A stretch of DNA of 64,000 nucleotides from Algoriphagus resistens (GCF_001442615.1 NZ_LMXN01000004.1:248001-312000); one strand, 5' to 3'. Numbered from the stretch's first letter, positions 8,547 through 17,603 are shown. Notes: a model not told the origin generated them from the sequence alone. Program-made: numbers and translations.

Positions 8547-9374
8547 TTAATAAGATTTGATTTCCAAACCTCCGAAGAAAACAGTTCCCCGAACCACCAA
8601 GACTTTATCCTGATCTACCTCAGACTGACGATAGACACGCTTATCCTCCACTCCTGCAGCAATATTTGTCACTTCCACGCGAACATCCCAGTGAGGGGGT
8701 ACTACCAGTTTGATTGCCCCAAATATCACATCCACCTGTAGTGTCACCATCCCTGAGAAGTCCGATTGGGTCAGATCCAGGTCAATTCCTCCAAATGCCG
8801 CAGTCAATTTCCCGCCCTGGAAATTCTTAGTTAGCATCCGCTTATTGATGCCGCTCATGATAGAATCTATAGATACACTATCTGAGTAGCTTGTACCGGA
8901 CACCCCAGACATTCCTACATAAGATTTCTCCTGTGCAGATTGGTTGGTAAAAGAGGTCTTTTCGCCCTTATTGTAATCTTCTCCTAAAGTGGAGGAAGAA
9001 GTAGATTTAGCTCTGATTTTATCTTGGATATCGCTTAATACCTGCTGCTCTTTGCGCTTCTGTGTAATCAGATAAATTCCCACCATAATAAGTGCTATCG
9101 GAAATATGAAACGTTGAAGTCCGAAATGGAAATTAAATTCCCGCTCCAAAAGAAAGAACAATCCCAACCCTAGCATCAACACGCCAAAGAAGCTCTTGAA
9201 TTCATGCTTGACCAGGGTAATCACCCCTATTGCAATCAATATCATAGGCCATGATAGTAGCCAATCTGGATAAAAAACATCCAGTTTCCTAAGTAAAATC
9301 AGGACACCGACAGCGAGAATTATGAATCCGAAGATCATTCCCCCATCATTATTGTTTATACGGTTTCGCTTCAT
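8547..9374 (-). CDS. LiaF-like membrane protein
   Basis: 275 aa. The N-terminal part has four short hydrophobic segments up to about residue 105 (including GMIFGFIILAVGVLILLRKL), the LiaI/LiaF-like transmembrane region. A Ser/Thr-rich linker follows, then a C-terminal beta-rich domain from about residue 180 (FQGGKLTAAFGGIDLDLTQ) like the LiaF C-terminal cell-wall-stress domain. LiaF proteins in Firmicutes inhibit a partner kinase. Its place as first gene of a LiaF-kinase-regulator operon suggests the same logic here, which is an inference. It is preceded by the conserved leader element at 9375-9462. Confidence 0.8.
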   Translation of the reverse strand: MKRNRINNNDGGMIFGFIILAVGVLILLRKLDVFYPDWLLSWPMILIAIGVITLVKHEFKSFFGVLMLGLGLFFLLEREFNFHFGLQRFIFPIALIMVGIYLITQKRKEQQVLSDIQDKIRAKSTSSSTLGEDYNKGEKTSFTNQSAQEKSYVGMSGVSGTSYSDSVSIDSIMSGINKRMLTKNFQGGKLTAAFGGIDLDLTQSDFSGMVTLQVDVIFGAIKLVVPPHWDVRVEVTNIAAGVEDKRVYRQSEVDQDKVLVVRGTVFFGGLEIKSY

Positions 9375-9462
9375 ATGTTTAGAATTTGTTTTTCAAGGCC
9401 ATATGGAATCTCGCATTGAATAATCATCCCAGAGTGTGACTCTGAGTCATGCTTGATTTCAT
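9375..9462 (-). repeat. Conserved upstream leader element, copy A
   Basis: Read in gene direction (minus), this begins ATGAAATCAAGCATGACTC, includes GATGATTATTCAATGCGAGA and TTCCATATGGCCTTGAAAAA, and ends TTCTAAACAT directly before the ATG at 9374. Copies B (37903-37992) and C (46525-46633) share these blocks in the same order, at the same distance from an unrelated start codon. A local stem CAGAG-TCACA-CTCTG is visible in this copy only. Confidence 0.75.
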
Positions 9463-9544
9463 CGTTTTGTTGATTTATATGATGACCGAAAGTACCTAAA
9501 AGGTGCACAGTCTAAAACAAACAACTGGTCAATCAAGCCTAAAA

Positions 9545-9574
9545 GTCGGTGAAGCTCCCTAAAAAGTCGGTGAA
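9545..9574. promoter_or_regulatory. Candidate LytTR operator (two 9-bp direct repeats)
   Basis: GTCGGTGAA occurs at 9545-9553 and 9566-9574, with 21 bp start to start and a 12-bp spacer. Each copy is preceded by a run CCTAAAA or CCTAAAAA. LytTR regulators bind two 9-bp direct repeats separated by about 12-13 bp on one DNA face. The repeat lies 171 bp upstream of the LiaF-like/kinase/LytTR operon, which suggests autoregulation. It also lies just after the ispD stop. Confidence 0.5.
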
Positions 9575-9590
9575 ATTTCAACCTGGAATT

Positions 9591-10280
9591 TTACCGATCT
9601 GACAATTGCTTACTAGCTAGAAACTCTGCGTAATCCATATCTTCCGGTGAGGTAAGCTTAATATTCTCAGGATTTCCCGAGATCAGTGTCACTTGCCAGC
9701 CTTGGTTTTCATAGACCGTGGCATCGTCGGTAAACTGGGGAAGTTCTGTCACAGCGAATGCCTTTTTGATCTTCTCTACCTGAAAAGTCTGCGGAGTCTG
9801 CACCAACCGGAAATACTGACGCTCTTCGTAGAATGATTTGCCGTCGTCTGTCAGCTTCCTGATTGAGTCTTTCAATGAAATCACCGCTACCGCACTTCCG
9901 GTGCGGTCTGCCACCTCAAAACTCTCTGAAATAACTTTATCGATGACAAATGGTCTCACTCCATCGTGGATTGCCACCAGTTTTGTTTCAGGATCGAGCG
10001 CTTTCAACCCATTTCTCACGGATTGAAATCTGGAATTCCCCCCGGCAACCAATCGATGGGGGAGTGTGAACTTATATTCCAAACACAGTTCCTCCCAGTA
10101 CAAAAAATCATTTTCGGGCAACACCAAAATTAAATCAGTAGCTGGATCTGCACGATAAAAGGCAGAGAGCGTCCGCATCAATACAGGCTGCCCGGCAATC
10201 GGTAAATATTGCTTGGCCACTGGCCCGCCCATTCTAGTACCTCTTCCTCCTGCTACCAGGATTGCCGCTTTATCTCTCAT
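9591..10280 (-). CDS. ispD: 2-C-methyl-D-erythritol 4-phosphate cytidylyltransferase (IspD)
   Basis: 229 aa from the ATG at 10278-10280 (MRDKAAILVAGGRGTRMGG). The glycine-rich nucleotide-binding loop AGGRGTRMGG is followed by AKQYLPIAG, then VAIHDGVRPFV and DDATVYE, all typical of IspD. It makes CDP-methylerythritol from CTP and MEP in the non-mevalonate isoprenoid pathway. An in-frame ATG at 10295 would add five residues, but it falls inside the -7 promoter box (10293-10300), so the shorter start is preferred. Confidence 0.95.
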   Translation of the reverse strand: MRDKAAILVAGGRGTRMGGPVAKQYLPIAGQPVLMRTLSAFYRADPATDLILVLPENDFLYWEELCLEYKFTLPHRLVAGGNSRFQSVRNGLKALDPETKLVAIHDGVRPFVIDKVISESFEVADRTGSAVAVISLKDSIRKLTDDGKSFYEERQYFRLVQTPQTFQVEKIKKAFAVTELPQFTDDATVYENQGWQVTLISGNPENIKLTSPEDMDYAEFLASKQLSDR

Positions 10281-10292
10281 AGTATTTTCCCG

Positions 10293-10300
10293 CAAAAGTA
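10293..10300 (-). promoter_or_regulatory. Bacteroidota promoter -7 box before ispD
   Basis: On the minus strand this is TACTTTTG, an exact match to TAnnTTTG. It lies 12 bp before the chosen ispD ATG, which implies a very short leader. The -33 element is not clear. Confidence 0.6.
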
Positions 10301-10354
10301 AGAACTCAGATCTCCGCGTGTTTTACTGCAAAGTTATATATGTGTGAAAATAAA

Positions 10355-10377
10355 AAAAGCTCCGTTTCGGAGCTTTT
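10355..10377 (-). terminator. Rho-independent terminator of queA
   Basis: A perfect 10-bp stem, AAAAGCTCCG (10355-10364) with CGGAGCTTTT (10368-10377), has a 3-nt loop. In the minus-strand transcript the T-run comes from the A-run at 10352-10358. It separates queA from ispD. Confidence 0.9.
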
Positions 10378-10381
10378 AGCA

Positions 10382-11431
10382 TTAAAGGATCAACATCGCA
10401 TCTCCGTATGAGAAGAATCGATATTTCTCTTTGATGGCTTCTTTGTATGCCTTCATTATCAAATCATAGCCACCAAAAGCTGCCGCTGTCATCAGCAGAG
10501 TTGATTCTGGTAGGTGAAAATTAGTGATCAAGGAATTTGCAATTTTAAATTCGTAAGGAGGAATGATAAATTTATCCGTCCAGCCCGCACTTGCTTTCAA
10601 TCGGCCATTTGCAGTCACAGATGATTCTATAGTCTTCAAAGAGGTAGTGCCTACAGCTACCACTCTCTTTTTGGCATCCAATGACCTGTTTACAAGCTTA
10701 ACAGTTTCATCAGGAATGCTATAATTCTCAGAATCCATTTTATGCTTGGTCAGATCTTCTACATCTACCTGACGGAATGTTCCCAAGCCTACGTGAAGTG
10801 TAATCGGGGTGACATCCACTCCCTGAAGCTCGAGTCTTTTCAACAAGTGGGGTGTAAAGTGCAAGCCTGCAGTGGGTGCAGCTACAGCACCTACATTTTT
10901 AGCGAATACAGTCTGGTACCTTTCTTTATCCTCTGCCTCTACTTTTCTTTCAATAAATTCCTTCAAAAGCGGGGTTTCCCCTAGTGTATCAATCGTCTTA
11001 TAGAACTCTTCCTCAGTCCCGTCAAACAGGAACCGAATAGTACGGCCTCTTGAGGTGGTATTGTCAATCACCTCGGCCACTAGATCGGAATCACCAAAAT
11101 AAAGCTTGTTGCCTACCCTGATTTTTCGCGCTGGATCTACCAAAACATCCCAAAGTTTCAATTCTGCATTTAGTTCCCTCAAAAGAAAAACTTCGATTTC
11201 AGCACCGGTTTTTTCTTTATTTCCGTACAATCTAGCTGGGAAAACTTTTGTATCATTGGTAACAAAGACATCACCATCACCAAAGTATTCAGTAATATCT
11301 TTAAAAACTCTGTGTTCAATTTCACCTGTATCCCGATGGAGTACCATCAATCTGGATTCATCCCGGTTTGCTGCAGGATAAAGGGAGATTAGCTTTTTTG
11401 GAACGTCAAATTTGAAATCCGATAATTTCAT
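10382..11431 (-). CDS. queA: S-adenosylmethionine:tRNA ribosyltransferase-isomerase (QueA)
   Basis: 349 aa, full family length. It starts [20 protein letters not shown] and contains the conserved blocks [45 protein letters not shown] and [17 protein letters not shown]. It transfers the ribosyl part of SAM to 7-aminomethyl-7-deazaguanine in tRNA to make epoxyqueuosine, the penultimate step of queuosine synthesis, in the cytoplasm. No other queuosine genes are nearby. It has its own promoter box upstream and a strong terminator downstream, so it appears monocistronic. Confidence 0.95.
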   Translation of the reverse strand: MKLSDFKFDVPKKLISLYPAANRDESRLMVLHRDTGEIEHRVFKDITEYFGDGDVFVTNDTKVFPARLYGNKEKTGAEIEVFLLRELNAELKLWDVLVDPARKIRVGNKLYFGDSDLVAEVIDNTTSRGRTIRFLFDGTEEEFYKTIDTLGETPLLKEFIERKVEAEDKERYQTVFAKNVGAVAAPTAGLHFTPHLLKRLELQGVDVTPITLHVGLGTFRQVDVEDLTKHKMDSENYSIPDETVKLVNRSLDAKKRVVAVGTTSLKTIESSVTANGRLKASAGWTDKFIIPPYEFKIANSLITNFHLPESTLLMTAAAFGGYDLIMKAYKEAIKEKYRFFSYGDAMLIL

Positions 11432-11479
11432 AGATAAATTTTAGATGTCTTGCGTGATTTAGAATAACTCTAAAAAATG

Positions 11480-11487
11480 CAAAGATA
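11480..11487 (-). promoter_or_regulatory. Bacteroidota promoter -7 box before queA
   Basis: On the minus strand this is TATCTTTG followed by CA, an exact TAnnTTTG match about 50 bp before the queA start. A well-placed -33 TTTG is not evident. Confidence 0.6.
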
Positions 11488-11547
11488 CTAACAATATCAG
11501 GCAATTTCAGCTAACTTAACAAATTGTTTTAAACCAACTACAAAAAC

Positions 11548-12795
11548 ATGCTCTTTTTCAAACTCTCATGGGAAAGTTTTCGCTTCGCGATATCGGCATT
11601 GAAAACTAATCTGACCCGTACCATATTATCCCTTCTGGGAGTTACAGTGGGTATTTTCGCCATTATCGCAGTATTTACATTGGTTGACTCTTTGGAGAAC
11701 AATATTAAATCATCCTTTTCATTTTTAGGGACGAATGTGATGCGGGTTGACCGATTCCCTTTTGCAAGTGGCCCACAGGACTATCCCTGGTGGAAATACT
11801 TCCGCAGGCCTCCAGGTACTGTCGCTGAATATGAATTCTTGCAGCAACGGCTTACCTCTGCAGAAGCTGTTACTATTTCAGCATCAGCCAATACTATCGT
11901 CAAAGCAGGGAGTAACGCCTACCAAGGCATGTCTCTCACAGGAGCAGTTTATTCCTATCAGGATGTATATGATTTCACCCTGGAAGAGGGAAGATATTTT
12001 ACCCAGTCAGAGATCAAAGCTTCAAGAAACTTAGCTATTGTAGGGAGAAAAATCGCCAACACACTTTATCCGCAGCAAGAAATAATCGGTAAATCCATTA
12101 AAATAAAAGGGATGAAATTCACTGTGATCGGTGTGTTTGAAGAAGAAGGCGAAGGATTGTTTGACGCACCTTCGAAGGATGAGGCTTGCCTGATCCCTTA
12201 CGGGGCTTTTAATAAAATGTATTATACCGGAAGAAACGGCATGGAGCCAACCATCGCGGTCAAAGGGCTGGAAGAAGACATAGGATTAGTTACCCTGGAA
12301 AATGAAATGACGGGGTTACTTCGTGCCAAAAGAGGCTTAAGACCAAGAGATGAAGATAACTTTGCTTTAAACAAAACAGAGTTCATACAGAATGCCATAG
12401 GATCTATTTTCGATGTAATCTCAGTCGCTGGCTGGGTAATCGGGGGATTTTCGATTCTTGTAGGTGGATTTGGCATAGCAAATATTATGTTCGTATCAGT
12501 TCGTGAGCGAACCAATATTATTGGTATCCAAAAATCCTTGGGAGCAAAAAATTACTTTATCCTGTTTCAATTTCTTTTCGAATCAGTTTGCCTAAGTTTA
12601 ATTGGTGGGATCGCTGGAATTATTATTGTCTATTTCTTGACTTTTGTCCAACTGGGGAGTTTAGAAATCGTCCTCTCCTTCAAAAACATTATTTTAGGAC
12701 TTGGGGTATCCACAATCATTGGAGTAGTTTCCGGGATAGTCCCTGCTACACTAGCCGCACGGATGGACCCCGTAGAAGCTATAAGAACTACATAA
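11548..12795 (+). CDS. MacB/FtsX-family ABC transporter permease
   Basis: 415 aa with four transmembrane segments: one near residues 20-45, then after a large extracytoplasmic MacB_PCD-type domain (about 50-280) three near residues 290-315, 335-365 and 380-405. The FtsX motif VRERTNIIGIQKSLGAKNYF and the terminal PATLAARMDPVEAIR are diagnostic. Such permeases use a separate ATPase for lipoprotein, peptide or drug export, or as mechanotransmission units. No ATPase gene is adjacent, so the partner is encoded elsewhere. It ends at a bidirectional terminator shared with recA. Confidence 0.9.
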   Translation: MLFFKLSWESFRFAISALKTNLTRTILSLLGVTVGIFAIIAVFTLVDSLENNIKSSFSFLGTNVMRVDRFPFASGPQDYPWWKYFRRPPGTVAEYEFLQQRLTSAEAVTISASANTIVKAGSNAYQGMSLTGAVYSYQDVYDFTLEEGRYFTQSEIKASRNLAIVGRKIANTLYPQQEIIGKSIKIKGMKFTVIGVFEEEGEGLFDAPSKDEACLIPYGAFNKMYYTGRNGMEPTIAVKGLEEDIGLVTLENEMTGLLRAKRGLRPRDEDNFALNKTEFIQNAIGSIFDVISVAGWVIGGFSILVGGFGIANIMFVSVRERTNIIGIQKSLGAKNYFILFQFLFESVCLSLIGGIAGIIIVYFLTFVQLGSLEIVLSFKNIILGLGVSTIIGVVSGIVPATLAARMDPVEAIRTT

Positions 12796-12821
12796 ACCTG
12801 GAGATATTTAGGCCATAAACC

Positions 12822-12857
12822 AAAAAGAGGGTGATCAGCAATGAACACCCTCTTTTT
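12822..12857. terminator. Bidirectional terminator between permease gene and recA
   Basis: A perfect 12-bp stem, AAAAAGAGGGTG (12822-12833) with CACCCTCTTTTT (12846-12857). An A-run and a T-run flank it, so it can serve both convergent genes. Confidence 0.93.
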
Positions 12858-12886
12858 AAGATATGAATCAGTCCAAATCCTGCGAC

Positions 12887-13921
12887 TTATTCTTGCTCTA
12901 CCGGAACACTTGATGCTTTGGAGGAAGACAAGCCTGATGCAGATTTTATCTTCACTTCAAGTTCATCCATCAATTCAGGATTATCCAATAGAAGTATTTT
13001 CACAGCTTCACGACCTTGGCCAAGCTTTTCGCCATTATAAGAGAACCAAGATCCTGCCTTTTTGATAATATCCAACTCCACCCCCAGATCAATGATCTCT
13101 CCTACCTTGGAGATCCCAAGCCCGTACATGATGTCAAATTCTACAACTTTAAATGGCGGTGCTACTTTGTTTTTTACCACCTTTACCTTAGTTCTATTGC
13201 CCAGTATATTATCAGCACTTTCTTTGATCTGCCCTATTCTTCGGATATCCAATCGCACCGAGGCATAGAATTTCAGTGCATTTCCACCCGTGGTCGTCTC
13301 TGGATTTCCAAACATAACCCCTATCTTCTCACGAAGCTGGTTAATGAATATACAGGAGCAACCCGTCTTGTTGATCGCACCGGTAAGCTTACGCAAAGCC
13401 TGGGACATCAACCTCGCCTGCAAGCCCATTTTGCTCTCCCCCATATCTCCTTCAAGTTCGCCCTTCGGCACCAAAGCAGCCACCGAATCAATTACTATAA
13501 TATCAATAGCTCCTGAGCGGATCAAATGCTCAGCAATTTCCAGCGCCTGCTCCCCATTGTCAGGCTGGGAGATTAGAAGATTTTCAGTATCGATCCCCAG
13601 TTTTTCTGCGTAGCTCTTATCAAATGCATGTTCTGCGTCAATGAAGGCCGCTAATCCACCGGCTTTCTGCGCCTCTGCAATACAATGCAAAGTCAATGTG
13701 GTTTTTCCTGAAGATTCTGGTCCATAAATCTCTATCACGCGACCGCGCGGAATCCCTCCCACGCCCAGAGCAATATCCAGACCTAATGAACCGGTGGAGA
13801 TGGCCGGAATATCTACCACCTTATTGTCGCTTAGCTTCATCACGGTACCTTTCCCGTAAGTTTTGTCCAACTTGTCGATGGTCAATTGCAGGGCCTTTAA
13901 TTTCTCAGCGTTATTACTCAT
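12887..13921 (-). CDS. recA: Recombinase RecA
   Basis: 344 aa, the normal length. Walker [10 protein letters not shown] near residue 66, Walker B in [15 protein letters not shown], loop L2 region [22 protein letters not shown], and the expected order of N-terminal, core and short C-terminal domains. It forms ATP-dependent filaments on single-stranded DNA for recombination and SOS co-protease activity. I see no obvious LexA-type box in the 180 bp before the start, though Bacteroidota SOS boxes are poorly defined. It is convergent with the permease gene and divergent from the DUF3108 gene. Confidence 0.97.
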   Translation of the reverse strand: MSNNAEKLKALQLTIDKLDKTYGKGTVMKLSDNKVVDIPAISTGSLGLDIALGVGGIPRGRVIEIYGPESSGKTTLTLHCIAEAQKAGGLAAFIDAEHAFDKSYAEKLGIDTENLLISQPDNGEQALEIAEHLIRSGAIDIIVIDSVAALVPKGELEGDMGESKMGLQARLMSQALRKLTGAINKTGCSCIFINQLREKIGVMFGNPETTTGGNALKFYASVRLDIRRIGQIKESADNILGNRTKVKVVKNKVAPPFKVVEFDIMYGLGISKVGEIIDLGVELDIIKKAGSWFSYNGEKLGQGREAVKILLLDNPELMDELEVKIKSASGLSSSKASSVPVEQE

Positions 13922-14101
13922 GCTTTTATTTTGTTAGAATCTATAGTTATATGAAAGTAATTAAACAGCAGGCTATAAGCAAGACGGCTACACCTATTGT
14001 TTTGAAAAGGCAAATTCGTAATTTTAATCGCCTTTCGGCACGTTTTTTCGTAATACCTTCTAGAATACTACTTAGTTTGTCAGGTATTGTCGCTTTAATT
14101 T

Positions 14102-14893
14102 ATGAAACAAATCCTCGGATCAGTACTTTCTTTGATTTTTTTAGGCTTATCCTCACTGGTAGCACAGGAGCCTGAGCGCATCGGCCCTTATGGTTTTGGG
14201 GAAGAGCTTCATTTCGAAGTTTCCTATGGGTGGCTGAATCTTGCTGATGCAAAAATGCATGTTTCCAAAAGAGCCCAAGACCATAATGATAAACCCCATT
14301 ATAAAATTGATGTGTATGGCAAGACTAAAGGGGCCGCCACTATATTCGGAAAAGTAAATGATAATTGGGGAACTTACATTGATATGGAAACAATGCTTCC
14401 GACAGTCTCTTATCGGCATATAGAAGAGGGGAAATACAGGAAGCATGAAAAGGTGTATTTCGACCACAGCAACAATACGGCCATCATGGAGCTGTATGAC
14501 AAAGACAACAAACGCCTAAAAGAAACAAAGGAGTTTGATATTCCAGGACAAGTGCAGGATTTAGTCAGTGGATTTTACTTCTTGAGAACCCAGGATCTCC
14601 AAAATCTGAAGGAAGGGGAGTCAGTCAACATCAAGGGATTCTTTGATAAAGAAATATATAACATAAAGTTAATTTATGAGGGCACCGAGAAGATCAATAC
14701 CAATATTGGGGTAAAGGAGACATACATTTTCTCCCCCAGGTTGCCAAAGAATAAATTATTCAGAGGTGAATACCCTGTGAAGGTCTGGGTAACAAAGGAT
14801 CAGAACAAAATCCCAGTAAAAATCAAAGCCAACCTCTTCATCGGATCATTGAATTTAGACATCATTTCTGCAAAGGGATTGAAAAACAATTAA
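14102..14893 (+). CDS. Exported DUF3108 protein
   Basis: 263 aa. Signal peptide of about 21 residues (MKQILGSVLSLIFLGLSSLV-AQ). The mature part is predominantly beta strand, with FGEELHFEVSYGWLNLADAKM near the start and LPKNKLFRGEYPVKVWVTKD near the end, which matches DUF3108 (a YceI/LolA-like envelope fold). It probably acts in the periplasm or on the outer membrane. The function is not established. It stands alone between recA and the two-component pair. Confidence 0.8.
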   Translation: MKQILGSVLSLIFLGLSSLVAQEPERIGPYGFGEELHFEVSYGWLNLADAKMHVSKRAQDHNDKPHYKIDVYGKTKGAATIFGKVNDNWGTYIDMETMLPTVSYRHIEEGKYRKHEKVYFDHSNNTAIMELYDKDNKRLKETKEFDIPGQVQDLVSGFYFLRTQDLQNLKEGESVNIKGFFDKEIYNIKLIYEGTEKINTNIGVKETYIFSPRLPKNKLFRGEYPVKVWVTKDQNKIPVKIKANLFIGSLNLDIISAKGLKNN

Positions 14894-15044
14894 TTCAAAA
14901 TCTCATAACATTAACATAACATAGTACTGCTTTCTCCAAATATTCATATGATTTTCGCGCTAAGGACCTGGCATCGACAATCTATTGTTTGGCTTCAATC
15001 TTTAAATATTTCTTAATTTTAAGCCAAACATTAAGAAATCACTG

Positions 15045-15737
15045 ATGAGCGATAAGCAAAAGATCAAAGTTCTGGTAGTTGACGACGAACCTGATATTGT
15101 TGAAATCCTGAAATACAATCTCCAAAAAGAAGGCTATGAAGTAGCTACTGCGGAAGACGGAGTGAAAGCGGTAAAGATCGCTGCAAAATTTTTACCTGAT
15201 GTGATATTACTCGATATCATGATGCCTCACCAAGATGGTGTGGAGACATGCCTGCAGATCCGGCAGATCACCGAACTCAAGAATACCTTTATAATTTTCT
15301 TGACTGCCCGTATGGAAGAATACTCAGAAGTGGCGGCATTTGACGTGGGAGCAGATGATTACATCACAAAGCCTATTAAGCCAAGGGCATTGATGAGCAG
15401 GATTTCCGCCTTGTTCAGACGGGAGTCAAAAAAAGAACAAGAACAGATCCAGATCAAAATCAGGGATCTAACCATTGACCGGGGCAGCTATACTATTGAC
15501 AAAGCAGGGAAGACAATCACGCTTCCCAAGAAAGAGTTTGAGCTGTTGTATTTCCTGGCCAAAAATCCTAATATCGTTTTCAGCAGAGATGAGCTGCTAC
15601 AGAACATCTGGGGTGCAGATGTATTTGTATTGGCAAGGACCGTGGATGTGCATATCAGAAAAGTCCGTGAGAAAATCGGGGAAGACTACATCACCACGGT
15701 AAAAGGAGTAGGATATAAATTCGAATTAGGGCAATAA
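15045..15737 (+). CDS. PhoB/OmpR-family response regulator
   Basis: 230 aa. Receiver domain about residues 8-125, with acidic pair D13-D14, phosphoacceptor D57 in VILLDIMMPH, and Lys in DDYITKPIKP. The winged-helix DNA-binding domain is about residues 135-228, with LPKKEFELLYFLAKNPN and RTVDVHIRKVREKIG. The overall similarity is to PhoB and to the RprY group of Bacteroidota. The kinase ATG follows the stop directly (TAA-ATG), so the two are one transcript. Confidence 0.92.
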   Translation: MSDKQKIKVLVVDDEPDIVEILKYNLQKEGYEVATAEDGVKAVKIAAKFLPDVILLDIMMPHQDGVETCLQIRQITELKNTFIIFLTARMEEYSEVAAFDVGADDYITKPIKPRALMSRISALFRRESKKEQEQIQIKIRDLTIDRGSYTIDKAGKTITLPKKEFELLYFLAKNPNIVFSRDELLQNIWGADVFVLARTVDVHIRKVREKIGEDYITTVKGVGYKFELGQ

Positions 15738-16814
15738 ATGTTTACCACTTCCAGAGGAATTTCTTTGATCCTGGCTTTAGCCATTTCGGCTCTGGTTGCG
15801 GCTTTTTTGTCATTATTAGACGGAGCAAGTCCCAGCCTGCTCTTTGTTGCGTGGGGAGTATCATTTTCATCTTCCTACCTGCTGATCTCATTCATGCTGG
15901 AATTTCTTATTTTCAAAGAAATAGGCGACATCTATTCCCTGCTTGAAAAAATCCAGCGAAAAGACTTGTCTGAAATCAGTGAAAAGGGAAGAAAAGGATC
16001 AATTTCGCCCTTACGCAAAATCAATAAAGTCATCAATTCCTACGCCATAGCCAGGCAAAAGGAAATTGATACTTTACAGAAAAATGCTGTATTCCGTAGG
16101 GAATTTATTGCAGACATTTCCCATGAGCTAAAGACTCCGATTTTCGCGACTCAAGGATATATCCATACACTTTTGGATGGCGCCATTGACGACAAACAAG
16201 TCCGCATGCGGTTTTTGAAACGGGCGGCCAAAAGTCTCGATTCATTAGATATCCTTGTGCAAGATCTCCTTACACTCAACCAAATGGAAAGTGGGGTGAT
16301 CAAATTTAATTTTGCGGAATTCGATCTAAAGGAACTTCTGGAGGAAGTAATGGAAGAGCTCGAACATAAGGCTTCAAAACGAGACATACACATTGAATTT
16401 GAAGTACAGCCAAACAAGCATTACCTCACCAATGGGGATAGGCAGAAGATTTATCGTGTCTGTCAAAACCTGATCTTCAATGCCATGAAATACAACCACT
16501 CTGGCGGTGAAGTAAAGATTTCTATGACTACACACAAAAACACTATTCAGGTAGATGTAACCGACGATGGGCAGGGTATTCCTCCTGAGGATTTGAAGCG
16601 GATATTTGAGCGGTTCTATCGTGTGGAGAAAAGTAGAAGCAAAAAAGAAGGTGGCACCGGCCTAGGATTGGCCATAGTCAAGCACATCTTGGAAGGTCAT
16701 AAAAGTAAGATCTCTGTGAGTTCTACGGTGGGAAAAGGATCGATTTTTAGTTTTTCTCTTCCTTTGGTGAAAACCGACTCCCCTGAAGAAAAACTTAAAG
16801 TGGCAACGCTCTAA
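15738..16814 (+). CDS. PhoR-type sensor histidine kinase
   Basis: 358 aa. Two adjacent transmembrane helices (about residues 8-27 and 32-57) with almost no loop between them, so there is no periplasmic sensor. The HisKA block FIADISHELKTP holds H129. The HATPase domain contains NLIFNAMKYN (N box), VTDDGQGIP (G1), FERFYRVEKSRS (F box) and GTGLGLAIVKHI (G2). A minimal PhoR without a sensor fits signalling through a partner membrane complex, as phosphate sensing does through Pst/PhoU, but no pst or phoU gene is present here, so the phosphate role is inferred. Confidence 0.9.
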   Translation: MFTTSRGISLILALAISALVAAFLSLLDGASPSLLFVAWGVSFSSSYLLISFMLEFLIFKEIGDIYSLLEKIQRKDLSEISEKGRKGSISPLRKINKVINSYAIARQKEIDTLQKNAVFRREFIADISHELKTPIFATQGYIHTLLDGAIDDKQVRMRFLKRAAKSLDSLDILVQDLLTLNQMESGVIKFNFAEFDLKELLEEVMEELEHKASKRDIHIEFEVQPNKHYLTNGDRQKIYRVCQNLIFNAMKYNHSGGEVKISMTTHKNTIQVDVTDDGQGIPPEDLKRIFERFYRVEKSRSKKEGGTGLGLAIVKHILEGHKSKISVSSTVGKGSIFSFSLPLVKTDSPEEKLKVATL

Positions 16815-16855
16815 GAATAAAATCCACAGAAGTTTTTTAACCATTCATTTTTCTC

Positions 16856-16863
16856 TACTTTTG
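16856..16863 (+). promoter_or_regulatory. Bacteroidota promoter -7 box before the RluA-type gene
   Basis: TACTTTTG followed by CAGCC, 29 bp before the ATG. The same extended box TAYYTTTGCAGCC occurs before gcvT and metG. Confidence 0.6.
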
Positions 16864-16892
16864 CAGCCTCAATTGAAGAGGCAGGAGAATCC

Positions 16893-17603
16893 ATGAAGAA
16901 AGTAGATTTTGAAAACCTTATTCTGTTTGAAAACGAGGATTACCTGGTAATCAATAAACCGCCGTATCTGTCCAGCTTAGACGACAGACATGAGGCGCAG
17001 AACATCCTAGACCTTGCCAAGGCGCACACCCCCGATTCGCAACTGTGCCACAGATTGGACAAGGAAACCTCAGGATGTCTAGTGATTGCCAAGAATCCGG
17101 CGGCCTACAGGCATTTGGCTATGCAGTTTGAAAGCAGAAAAGTAAACAAGGTCTATCATGCAGTGGTAGAAGGGATCAAGGAATTCAGCAATGAGCTGGT
17201 GAACAGAAATCTCTTGGCCAACAACAAAGGAATCGCCAAAGTAAGTAAGGACGGAAAGCCCGCGCAGACAGTTTTCAATACCTTGAAGACTTATTACGCA
17301 CACACACTGGTCGAGTGCAAGCCCATCACTGGGAGACTGCATCAGATCAGGGTACACCTGGCTTACCTGAAGTCACCCATTTGTGGAGACACTTTATACG
17401 GAGGCAACCCTTTATACCTTTCTTCTATCAAGCGTCGCTTCAATTTAAAAAAAGAGACAGAAGAATTACCGATTATGCAGCGGGTTTCGCTTCATGCTTA
17501 TTCGATTGGATTTGAGGGTTTGGACGGCACGGAAATATTCGTGAATGCACCTTATCCGAAGGATTTCAAGGTTTTGGTCAATCAACTCGAGAAAACCAGC
17601 TAA
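16893..17603 (+). CDS. RluA-family RNA pseudouridine synthase
   Basis: 236 aa, catalytic domain only, without the N-terminal S4 RNA-binding domain. The catalytic loop CHRLDKETSGCLVIAK holds the active-site Asp. It is followed by KVYHAVVEG, RLHQIRVHLAYLKSPICGD and LHAYSIGFE. Enzymes of this group isomerise uridine in rRNA or tRNA, and the target position cannot be assigned from sequence. Its own promoter box lies 29 bp upstream, and the ribosomal protein operon follows after 180 bp. Confidence 0.92.
   Translation: MKKVDFENLILFENEDYLVINKPPYLSSLDDRHEAQNILDLAKAHTPDSQLCHRLDKETSGCLVIAKNPAAYRHLAMQFESRKVNKVYHAVVEGIKEFSNELVNRNLLANNKGIAKVSKDGKPAQTVFNTLKTYYAHTLVECKPITGRLHQIRVHLAYLKSPICGDTLYGGNPLYLSSIKRRFNLKKETEELPIMQRVSLHAYSIGFEGLDGTEIFVNAPYPKDFKVLVNQLEKTS

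Noticed and set aside
13016-13516. 166-codon plus-strand frame opposite recA
   Set aside because: Shadow frame of recA with no domain character; the minus-strand frame is unmistakable RecA.
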